Shown: positions 9,102-17,630 of the stretch, piece by piece | Numbering within the stretch: position 1 is the first letter of the stretch | Layout of the letters: every line of letters begins with the position of its first letter | Assembly (NCBI GenBank): GCA_018668195.1 | Contig: JABITU010000214.1 | Coordinates: 1-49,600, forward strand | Reading direction: 5' to 3' | DNA length: 49,600 nt | DNA from: Tateyamaria sp. | GTDB lineage: Bacteria; Pseudomonadota; Alphaproteobacteria; Rhodobacterales; Rhodobacteraceae | Made by a program: the position numbers and the translations under genes | Notes under the pieces: generated by a model | What the model saw: the letters and a program-made list of their open reading frames with translations, nothing else | Database searches by the model: none | Told to the model about the DNA's origin: nothing

Positions 9102-9637
9102 GAGCGTCCCCCCTTGCCATCGATGTCGCTAGCGGTGCCTTTGCGCACGCGCATCAGGCCGTGTGTCGTAGCAATGACTAACGGATAGGCCAGTACCGTT
9201 ACTGCGATCTGGATCAGTGCAGGTCCAATAGAGGGAAGTTCGACCAGCAAAAGGGCCAACACCAACCTGTAGCCCAGCCCAATGCCCACGATCCATGCCG
9301 CGATTGATGCCAGTTCAGTGCCCAAACCGGCATCGCGTAAGCTGCGCGACTGCACCTTGATCTGTTCGCATGCGATTAATGCCAGCATTGCCCAAAGTCC
9401 GGGTGGGCGCTGCAAAAGCAGGTCTGCCAGCAGAAAGGTCGCAGCCAGCAAGGTCGCCGGCACGTATTCTGGGCGTCGTACAGACCAAGCGAGCGCAAAG
9501 GTAAGTATTAGGTCGGGCCAGATCAGTCCGTCTGCCGCTGTTTGAAGCGGTAACAGATGAAAGAATAGGATCGTGACAATCAAAAAAGTAAAAGTCGCGC
9601 GCATAATCCATAGTCGCGATGGTGTCAGATTAATCAT
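9098..9637 (-). CDS. mreD: Rod shape-determining protein MreD
   Basis: A 179-residue integral membrane protein with five to six predicted helices and few soluble residues. MreD proteins are poorly conserved in sequence. The call rests on size, topology, the motif region DLILTFALAWSVRRPEYVPA (the usual PDLxL...RRP) and position between mreC and mrdA. It helps link cytoplasmic MreB filaments to the periplasmic MreC-PBP2-RodA machine. ATG 9637 has a GAGAGG about 6-7 nt upstream, and the stop overlaps the mrdA start by 4 nt. Confidence 0.92.
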   Translation of the reverse strand: MINLTPSRLWIMRATFTFLIVTILFFHLLPLQTAADGLIWPDLILTFALAWSVRRPEYVPATLLAATFLLADLLLQRPPGLWAMLALIACEQIKVQSRSLRDAGLGTELASIAAWIVGIGLGYRLVLALLLVELPSIGPALIQIAVTVLAYPLVIATTHGLMRVRKGTASDIDGKGGRS

Positions 9638-9667
9638 GACATGCCTCTCGTGAGATAGGCGCTCTTG

Positions 9668-10543
9668 TCATTCGTCCTTTCCTTCGCTCAACATCGCCGC
9701 GGCAGCGGGACGCAAAACATCGTTGGTGTCGGAGACGGGTTCAATGCCGTAGTGGCGCAGCACGCGGAGGAATTCGAGCCGCTCGTAATCTGCCGCAAGC
9801 CGCACGCGCAAGCGTCCGCCGGGATCAGCGGCCACCTGGCCAATCAGCAGGTCTGCTGGGAACACACCTCCGTCGCCGCTCGTAACGACACGGTCACCGG
9901 GGCGTACAAGATCAGGGTTCTCAAGAAAGTCGATAGGCGGCGCTGCCGAGTTGTCGCCTGCCACGATGACGCGCTGGCCGGACGGTTGTACGACCGCTGG
10001 AATGTGGCTTGAGGCGTCCGTGGTCAGGATCACGCGCGAAGTATTGCGGGCCACCCCAGAGATCCGCCCCACGAGTCCGATGCCGTCCATTGTGGCCCAT
10101 CCTTCGACGATACCATCGCGCGCACCAACGTTCAGCAGCACGGATTGACGGAAGGGAGAGCCCGAGTCGGCCAAGACCACGCCGGTGATAAAGGTTAGCC
10201 GCGGATCGTGTCGTACTTTGTTTAGGTCAAGCAACCGAGCGTTTTCCTGTTCCAGCTGCAAGGCCGCTTCTTTCCAGGCCTGCATCTGACGCAATTCGCG
10301 GCGCAGTTCTGAGTTTTGCTTTGCAATACGGCGGTAGCTTTGGAAATCGCGGATCAGGTTGACCGTGCCGGTTACTGGTGCCATCGCCCAATCAAGATTT
10401 GGCACGATGCTATCTGTTACTTGGGCGCGGAACTGTTCAACACGAGGGCTGTCTATCCGCCAGATCAGGAACACGCCTGTTAGCATCAGCACCAGAACAA
10501 CCAGTATGAGCCGCCTGAGCGGGCCCGTGTAGTGTGTGTTCAT
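9668..10543 (-). CDS. mreC: Cell shape-determining protein MreC
   Basis: A 291-residue bitopic protein: a short cytoplasmic tail, one membrane helix (about LILVVLVLMLTGVFLIW), a coiled coil rich in Arg, Gln and Glu (around residues 70-110), then the beta-barrel periplasmic region with VVLADSGSPFRQSVLLNVG, GLVGRI and DRVVTSGDGGVFPADLLIGQV, all family hallmarks. It activates PBP2/RodA in the periplasm. I chose ATG 10543 because AAGGA lies 5 nt upstream; a TTG 15 nt earlier is also in frame. It follows mreB after 109 bp and precedes mreD by 30 bp. Confidence 0.95.
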   Translation of the reverse strand: MNTHYTGPLRRLILVVLVLMLTGVFLIWRIDSPRVEQFRAQVTDSIVPNLDWAMAPVTGTVNLIRDFQSYRRIAKQNSELRRELRQMQAWKEAALQLEQENARLLDLNKVRHDPRLTFITGVVLADSGSPFRQSVLLNVGARDGIVEGWATMDGIGLVGRISGVARNTSRVILTTDASSHIPAVVQPSGQRVIVAGDNSAAPPIDFLENPDLVRPGDRVVTSGDGGVFPADLLIGQVAADPGGRLRVRLAADYERLEFLRVLRHYGIEPVSDTNDVLRPAAAAMLSEGKDE

Positions 10544-10652
10544 ACGATCCTTGGCCAAGGCGTGATAACCTTATTGCTGTTGGAAACCTGTGTCGAATGG
10601 TGTGCGATTTGCGGCTGTTGGACAAGTCAACTTTTGCTGCGTGGCCTGGCTG

Positions 10653-12056
<1,404 letters not shown>

Positions 12057-13613
12057 TTAGCTGACGACTTTATAGCTGATTTCTGCCTTGTCCGTGCCGC
12101 TTCGTTCACGTCGGACCAACAGACGATTGAGCGCGTGAACATAGGCTTTGGCTGATGCAACCACGGTGTCCGTGTCGGCGGACTGGCCCGTCACGATGCG
12201 GCCTTCTTCCTCCATTCGGACAGAAACCGTGGCTTGCGCGTCCGTGCCTTCGGTGACGGCATGTACCTGATAAAGTTGCAGCCGGGCCTCATGGGGAAAT
12301 AGCGCACGCACTGCATTAAACGTCGCATCCACTGGGCCATCGCCGGTCTGGGTGGTTTGCAACGTCGCCCCATCTATCGTCATAACAAGGTCAGCGACCT
12401 GTGGCCCTTCGGTGCCGCAGCGCACGGCCAGTTTCTCGATCTTGAGGCGCTTGTCCTCGGGGTCGGTTGAGGTGCGCATCAGCGCAATCAGGTCATCGTC
12501 AAAGATTTCCTTTTTACGGTCAGCCAATGCCTTGAACCGCACAAATACATCCTTGAGCTGATTGTCTCCGACCTCAAAGCCCAGCTGTTCCAGCTTGTCG
12601 CGCAGCGCGGCCCGGCCCGAATGCTTGCCCATAACCAGATTGGTTTCCGAAAGGCCAACGTCTTCGGGACGCATGATCTCGAAGGTTTCGGCATTTTTGA
12701 GCATGCCATCCTGATGGATGCCGCTTTCGTGGGCAAATGCGTTTTTCCCAACGATAGCCTTGTTAAACTGCACCGGAAATCCAGAGACGGTCGCCACACG
12801 TCGCGAGATATTCATGATTTTGGTGCTGTCGATGCCGGTTTGGTAGGGCATGATGTCGTTGCGCACCTTCAGAGCCATCACGACTTCTTCCAGCGCGGTG
12901 TTGCCTGCCCGTTCGCCCAGCCCGTTGATCGTACATTCAATCTGGCGCGCTCCGGCCTCAACCGCTGCAAGGCTATTGGCAGTCGCCATGCCCAGATCGT
13001 TGTGGCAGTGCGTGGCAAAGACGACGCTATCTGCACCCGGCACGTTTTCGAGCAGTTTACGGATCAGATCGGCGCTTTCGCGCGGCGCAGTATAGCCTAC
13101 CGTATCGGGGATGTTGATCGTTGTAGCACCCGATTTGATCGCAATTTCGACAACGCGGTAAAGGTAATCCAATTCGGTCCGAGTGGCATCCATTGGCGAC
13201 CATTGCACGTTGTCGCACAGGTTACGCGCATGGGTCACTGTCTGTTCGATCCGCTCGGCCATTTCGTCCTTGCTGAGGTTCGGGATGGCGCGGTGCAATG
13301 GCGAGGTGCCGATAAAGGTATGAATGCGGGGCTGGCGGGCATGTTTCACAGCTTCCCAACAGCGGTCGATATCGCCAAACTGTGCCCGTGCGAGGCCGCA
13401 GATCACTGACGAATCTGCATTCTTGGCGATTTCTGATACGGCGTTAAAGTCACCTTCGGACGCAATGGGAAAGCCTGCTTCTATGATGTCGACGCCCATG
13501 TCATCCAGCAGGCCTGCGATTTCCAGCTTTTCTGCGTGGGTCATGGTGGCGCCGGGGGATTGTTCGCCGTCGCGAAGAGTTGTGTCGAAGATTACAACGC
13601 GGTCTTGTGTCAT
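12057..13613 (-). CDS. leuA: 2-isopropylmalate synthase
   Basis: A 518-residue enzyme for the first committed step of leucine synthesis, condensing acetyl-CoA with 2-oxoisovalerate. The TIM-barrel catalytic part shows DTTLRDGEQSPGATM at the N-terminus, the metal-binding HCHNDLG, and NGLGERAGN. HESGIHQDGMLK marks the linker, and the C-terminal third is the LeuA allosteric domain that binds leucine. Full length for the long (type 1) LeuA. The ATG at 13613 has a purine-rich AAAAAGAGAA upstream. It is probably controlled twice: by leucine feedback on the enzyme and by the attenuator with leader peptide at 13649-13773. Confidence 0.97.
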   Translation of the reverse strand: MTQDRVVIFDTTLRDGEQSPGATMTHAEKLEIAGLLDDMGVDIIEAGFPIASEGDFNAVSEIAKNADSSVICGLARAQFGDIDRCWEAVKHARQPRIHTFIGTSPLHRAIPNLSKDEMAERIEQTVTHARNLCDNVQWSPMDATRTELDYLYRVVEIAIKSGATTINIPDTVGYTAPRESADLIRKLLENVPGADSVVFATHCHNDLGMATANSLAAVEAGARQIECTINGLGERAGNTALEEVVMALKVRNDIMPYQTGIDSTKIMNISRRVATVSGFPVQFNKAIVGKNAFAHESGIHQDGMLKNAETFEIMRPEDVGLSETNLVMGKHSGRAALRDKLEQLGFEVGDNQLKDVFVRFKALADRKKEIFDDDLIALMRTSTDPEDKRLKIEKLAVRCGTEGPQVADLVMTIDGATLQTTQTGDGPVDATFNAVRALFPHEARLQLYQVHAVTEGTDAQATVSVRMEEEGRIVTGQSADTDTVVASAKAYVHALNRLLVRRERSGTDKAEISYKVVS

Positions 13614-13648
13614 TTGAGTTCTCTTTTTCGTCTGATCCTGAAGCCTTG

Positions 13649-13699
13649 GGCGCGCGGGCTATCCTCTGAGCGGGCGCGCCATCTGGCTGCGCTCAGAGG
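13649..13699 (-). promoter_or_regulatory. Candidate leucine attenuator: two mutually exclusive hairpins
   Basis: In the leuA leader RNA, CCTCTGAGC (13699-13691) can pair with GCTCAGAGG (13671-13663), a perfect 9-bp stem. Its loop holds GGCGCGC (13680-13674), which can instead pair with GCGCGCC (13655-13649). The two folds exclude each other. The first arm of the first hairpin contains the stop codon of the leader peptide. A ribosome that finishes the peptide would cover it and favour the second hairpin; one stalled at the leucine run would leave it free and favour the first. No U-tract follows the second hairpin, so how expression is cut off is not evident. Confidence 0.72.
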
Positions 13700-13773
13700 C
13701 GGATTAGGAGCAGGAGGCCACGCAGAGCGGCACCGAAAGGGCGCAGGCTGAGGGTATGTGTGGCGGGTTTCAT
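13693..13773 (-). CDS. leuL: Leucine-rich leuA leader peptide
   Basis: A 26-codon frame 79 bp ahead of leuA on the same strand. It begins ATG AAA CCC and ends with the residues LRGLLLLIRL before TGA. Eight of 26 residues are leucine, four of them consecutive and encoded CTC CTG CTC CTA, including a CTA codon that should be rare in GC-rich DNA. A leucine run just before a stop that lies inside a hairpin arm is the classic design of an attenuation leader for a leucine gene. The Shine-Dalgarno is weak (GTAAG). The product probably has no role beyond being translated. Confidence 0.8.
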   Translation of the reverse strand: MKPATHTLSLRPFGAALRGLLLLIRL

Positions 13774-13892
13774 ACTTACAGTTATATCTGCTGGATTTAA
13801 AATGGGAAGGCGCAATTTGTGCGCGTGTGAAACTGTGCATTCGCGGAACAATGAAGCTGGAATAGCGGGATGGCGGGGCTAGTTCGTCGGTC

Positions 13893-14555
13893 ATGGAAAA
13901 AGTTTTGATCATAGGATCCACTGGTGGGATCGGCTCAGCCCTTGTACGTAGTTATACAAAGCGAGGCGCGCAGGTGGTTGGGTTGTCGCGGTCGCGTGAT
14001 GGCTTAGACATCACCGATGCGGATGCTGTGGCGCGGGTTTTGACCGGACACGGGCCGTTTGACCGGGTTGTCGTCGCCACTGGTGCGCTCGAGATCGCGG
14101 GTGCTGGCCCAGAGAAAACGATTAAGCGATTGGATCCGCAGGCGATGCTGGATCAGTTTGCATTAAATGCGGTTGGTCCGGCCCTTGTCTTGAGCCATGC
14201 GCACAGGCTGTTGCGCCGGGAAAGCCAGAGCGTTTTTGCGGTGCTTTCAGCACGGGTTGGCTCGATCGCGGACAATCGCATCGGTGGCTGGATAGGCTAT
14301 CGCAGCGCCAAGGCCGCTGTTAATCAGGTGGTGCGCACGGCATCGATCGAATTGGCCCGAACGCACAAGAAGGCGACAGTTGTGGCGCTGCACCCCGGTA
14401 CCGTCGCGACTGCGTTTACCGAAAAATACCTTGGCCGGCATCCGGCTGTGGCGGCGGATGATGCCGCGGGCAACCTCATAGCGGTGATGGATGGCTTGCG
14501 GCCCGATCAGACAGGCCGTTTCTTTGACTATTCTGGTGCGGAGGTGCCTTGGTGA
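13893..14555 (+). CDS. Short-chain dehydrogenase/reductase (C-factor-like SDR)
   Basis: A 220-residue classical SDR with an N-terminal Rossmann loop GSTGGIGSALV (TGxxxGxG variant) and a shortened middle. The catalytic Tyr-Lys pair appears as GYRSAKAAVNQ (YxxxK), with serine in VLSARVGSI upstream. Such proteins reduce or oxidise alcohols and carbonyls with NAD(P); the CsgA-like subgroup has no agreed substrate. No strong Shine-Dalgarno is seen before ATG 13893. It is translationally coupled (GTGA, 4 nt) to the photolyase gene that follows, so the two may share light or stress regulation. It diverges from leuA. Confidence 0.9.
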   Translation: MEKVLIIGSTGGIGSALVRSYTKRGAQVVGLSRSRDGLDITDADAVARVLTGHGPFDRVVVATGALEIAGAGPEKTIKRLDPQAMLDQFALNAVGPALVLSHAHRLLRRESQSVFAVLSARVGSIADNRIGGWIGYRSAKAAVNQVVRTASIELARTHKKATVVALHPGTVATAFTEKYLGRHPAVAADDAAGNLIAVMDGLRPDQTGRFFDYSGAEVPW

Positions 14556-16078
14556 CCCGATTGATTTTAGTTCTGGGAGACCAACTGAGCGATGGACTTT
14601 CCTCGTTAACGTCGGCGGACAAAGCCAACGACATAGTGGTTATGGCCGAGGTGATGGAAGAGGGCCGTTACGTTCCGCATCATCCTAAAAAGATCGTGCT
14701 GATTCTGGCCGCAATGCGCAAATTTGCAGCGCGTTTGCGGGATCAAGGCTGGCAGGTCGCTTATTCTGAACTCGACGACACGAGCAACACACAGTCAATC
14801 TCCGGCGAGTTGATCCGCAGGGCGTCAGACATTGGTGCAACCGAGGTCATCGCGACCCGCCCCGGCGAGTGGCGGCTGATCGAGGCGTTAGAGACCTGTC
14901 CGCTGACCGTCACGCTATTGGAAGATGACAGGTTTATCGCGACCCATGCCACTTTTGATCAGTGGGCGCAGGGGCGCAAAGCGTTGCGGATGGAATATTT
15001 TTACCGTGATATGCGGCGTCAGACGGGCCTTTTGATGGAGGGCGACGCCCCTGCTGGGGGCAAGTGGAATTACGATCACGACAACCGCAAGCCCGCGCCG
15101 GAGGATATTGGTTACAGCGGTCCGATGCAATTTGGCCCAGACGAAGTAGTCGAAGATGTGATTTCAATGGTTGAGCGTCATTTCGGCACACATTTCGGTG
15201 CGATCCGCCCGTTCTGGTTCGCCACTGACCGGGATCAGGCGCAGCGCGCGCTTGCACATTTCATCTGCCATGGCCTCGCCGGGTTTGGCGACTATCAGGA
15301 CGCGATGCTGGCGGATCACAAGTTTCTCTATCATGCAATCGTGTCGCCCTACCTGAATATTGGTTTGCTGGATCCGCTAGAGGTTTGTCGCGCCGTAGAA
15401 GATGCGTGGCGAGCGGGTGATGTTCCGATCAATGCAGCCGAAGGGTTTATTCGGCAGGTCATCGGCTGGCGCGAATATGTGCGTGGCATTTATTTCCTCG
15501 AAGGTCCGGACTATGCGGCACGCAATGGTCTGGGCCACAGTCGCGCGCTGCCAGCTTTTTTCTGGGGCGGCGAGACCAAAATGCTTTGCGTTTCCAAGGC
15601 GGTGGAACAGACCCGGACCGAGGCGTATGCCCATCACATTCAACGCCTCATGGTCACGGGCAATTTCGCACTTTTGGCTGGGATTGATCCAGGCGCGGTG
15701 TCCGAATGGTATCTTGCCGTCTATACAGATGCGTTCGAATGGGTCGAGGCACCCAACGTGGTGGGCATGTCGCAGTTTGCGGATGGTGGTGTTATCGCCT
15801 CCAAGCCTTACGTGTCGTCAGGTGCTTACATCAACCGGATGTCGGATTACTGCAAAGGTTGCGCCTATAAGGTAAGTGTCAAGACGGGTCAGGATGCCTG
15901 CCCATTCAACTTGCTGTACTGGCATTTTCTGGATCGCCACCGCGATATTTTTTCAAACAATGCGCGTATGGGCAACATGTATCGCACATGGGACCGGATG
16001 GATGAAGCGCGACGCGCAACTGTTTTGGCAGATGCAGACGCTTTTCTGACGCGGATGGAACAGGGCGATTTGGTGTGA
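14552..16078 (+). CDS. Iron-sulfur bacterial cryptochrome/photolyase (PhrB-type (6-4) photolyase)
   Basis: A 508-residue member of the FeS-BCP branch of the photolyase family, which repairs UV (6-4) photoproducts with FAD and light. The N-terminal Rossmann domain starts LILVLGDQLS. The cysteines that hold the [4Fe-4S] cluster are all present: C346 (KMLCVSK), C434 and C437 (DYCKGC) and C450 (DACPFN), with the same spacing as in Agrobacterium PhrB. A histidine pair H361-H362 (YAHHIQRLM) lies at the expected active-site position, and YTDAFEWVEAPNV is a family flavin-site segment. The GTG start at 14552 has GGAGG 7 nt upstream and overlaps the SDR stop. An in-frame TTG at 14549 is less likely. 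Confidence 0.93.
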   Translation: MTRLILVLGDQLSDGLSSLTSADKANDIVVMAEVMEEGRYVPHHPKKIVLILAAMRKFAARLRDQGWQVAYSELDDTSNTQSISGELIRRASDIGATEVIATRPGEWRLIEALETCPLTVTLLEDDRFIATHATFDQWAQGRKALRMEYFYRDMRRQTGLLMEGDAPAGGKWNYDHDNRKPAPEDIGYSGPMQFGPDEVVEDVISMVERHFGTHFGAIRPFWFATDRDQAQRALAHFICHGLAGFGDYQDAMLADHKFLYHAIVSPYLNIGLLDPLEVCRAVEDAWRAGDVPINAAEGFIRQVIGWREYVRGIYFLEGPDYAARNGLGHSRALPAFFWGGETKMLCVSKAVEQTRTEAYAHHIQRLMVTGNFALLAGIDPGAVSEWYLAVYTDAFEWVEAPNVVGMSQFADGGVIASKPYVSSGAYINRMSDYCKGCAYKVSVKTGQDACPFNLLYWHFLDRHRDIFSNNARMGNMYRTWDRMDEARRATVLADADAFLTRMEQGDLV

Positions 16079-16169
16079 GCGCAGTCAACAAAGCGCTTTG
16101 GTTGACCACAGAAGTGGTGATGTTACCCTTACGGCCATTGGGCCTGAGCCGCGTATAAAAAGAGCGTAG

Positions 16170-16922
16170 ATGTTAACGTCAAAGCCAGTTTTGATTCTGG
16201 GCAGCGCCCCGGCTGTGATTGCGGCACGCGATGTGCCAAAGTCGGCATTTTCAGCGATTGTAGTGATCAACAACGCGTGGCGCGTTAGGGATGACTGGGA
16301 TTACCATGTGGCGCCAGACGATTTTCCCAAAGACCGGATGCCTGAGTCTTTGCTTGATGGGCAACAGTTTATAGGTTCAGGCGCGTTTGTTCCGGCAAAT
16401 AACGCTTATGGTGGGATCATCTATGCGGGCGCGACGATGGCATTTACAGCAGGGTACTGGGTGCTGTCCGCTCTGCACCCATCGAAAATGGTTTTTTGTG
16501 GGTGTGATATGGTCTATCCGGCGCATGGTCGTGGCCATTTCTATGGAAAGGGGGCGGCCGACCCGCTACGAGACGATATCACACTGCGCAATCTTGAGGC
16601 AAAATCTGCCCGGCTGATGATCCATGCTGCACGACAGGGCTGCATCTGTTTGCGTGCGCCTGCACCCGAGAGCCGTCTTGTGTTTCCACAGGCCGATCCG
16701 CTTGGTGCAGATCAAACCAGCAAAGCGCTGCCGCTGCCTGATATGCCAACTGTTCTCAAGGCTGAGCAGGCAGAAGCCGACCTAGGATATATCGTCGAAT
16801 CGGGCCGGTATTGGGAAGAAAATCGCATCTATTCGACTGAGGCGCTGGATGCGATTGATGAGCTCTGGCTGTCCGCGTTTTGGACAAAAGATAAGGCATC
16901 AACCAGCAGTTCGGTGGCATAG
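16170..16922 (+). CDS. Conserved-looking protein of unknown function
   Basis: A 250-residue soluble protein I do not recognise with confidence. It opens with a beta-strand/loop PVLILGSAPAV, like the start of a nucleotide-binding fold, then VVINNAWRV and the aromatic DDWDYHVAPDDFP. A mid-section FCGCDMVYP followed by GRGHFYGKGAADPL and LRNLEAKSARLMIHAARQGC resembles the layout of glycosyltransferase- or DUF115-like proteins that recognise sugar nucleotides, but that is only a pattern impression. The ATG has an AAGAG about 6 nt upstream. It follows the photolyase gene after 91 bp on the same strand and converges on the next gene with only 3 bp between stops. Codon use looks like that of its neighbours. 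Confidence 0.75.
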   Translation: MLTSKPVLILGSAPAVIAARDVPKSAFSAIVVINNAWRVRDDWDYHVAPDDFPKDRMPESLLDGQQFIGSGAFVPANNAYGGIIYAGATMAFTAGYWVLSALHPSKMVFCGCDMVYPAHGRGHFYGKGAADPLRDDITLRNLEAKSARLMIHAARQGCICLRAPAPESRLVFPQADPLGADQTSKALPLPDMPTVLKAEQAEADLGYIVESGRYWEENRIYSTEALDAIDELWLSAFWTKDKASTSSSVA

Positions 16923-16925
16923 TCG

Positions 16926-17630
16926 TCATCGGTCCAAAGACGGGGTGGCCACACAGGTCTCAAACGCGTCAATATTACGATTTTCGCTAATGTTCATGCT
17001 GCAGGCAGTGACTTTTTGAACGCAGAATACGTCAAGTTTAGGAAACTGGCAGGCTGTCATCGCCGCGAGCAGTGATTGAGAAGCCGCATCTTCCCACTCT
17101 GCCCCCGAAGCGACGCCGCCAATTTTGATGCTAAGAGCTTGCGCTATGGGCAAGCGTGCGTCCTGCATGTTCCATTTCGCGTCGAAGGTGGTTTTGTCTG
17201 CAAGCTGGAATGCGCCGGTCAGGGCAGGTGCTTCCAAAAGATCATGCAGCGTGCCAAAGGCGGGCGCTTCGCCCTGACCATGCCATAGGCGGTCGCGCAA
17301 CATGCTGCCGCTGATGCGCCCATATTCTATGATGCGGCTTTGGGTATCGCGCACCTCGATGTCTTTGCTGTCAAAGCCTTGCGGCGTGATACGCGCTACG
17401 ATGCCTTCGTTTGTGAAATTACCGCTCTCTGGGGGAAGTGTGAACAGTGCATAGACCCGCCCGCCCGAGTTTCGATACAGGTGAAGCGTTACACCGGTGT
17501 CGCTGGTCGAGGTGGCTGCACGCGTCTGTGACCCATCCAGCGGATCTGACCAGAGTTCAACAAATTTCCAATCTGCCATTGCAGGCTGGGCCAGCAATGC
17601 GAGGCAAACTATTAGTCTGCAAAGCGCCAT
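16926..17630 (-). CDS. Exported protein of unknown function coupled to the MORN gene
   Basis: A 234-residue protein with a clear Sec signal (MALCRLIVCLALLAQPAMA) and a mature part starting DWKFVELWSDP. It has mixed beta-rich composition, a WKFV/LWSDPLDGS opening, and a cysteine-rich C-terminal tail with five cysteines, plausible for periplasmic disulfides. No enzyme motif is visible. The ATG at 17630 overlaps the stop of the MORN-repeat gene by one base, so the two exported proteins are translationally coupled and may act together. The frame upstream of 17630 is only the other-frame shadow of the MORN gene. Confidence 0.78.
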   Translation of the reverse strand: MALCRLIVCLALLAQPAMADWKFVELWSDPLDGSQTRAATSTSDTGVTLHLYRNSGGRVYALFTLPPESGNFTNEGIVARITPQGFDSKDIEVRDTQSRIIEYGRISGSMLRDRLWHGQGEAPAFGTLHDLLEAPALTGAFQLADKTTFDAKWNMQDARLPIAQALSIKIGGVASGAEWEDAASQSLLAAMTACQFPKLDVFCVQKVTACSMNISENRNIDAFETCVATPSLDR

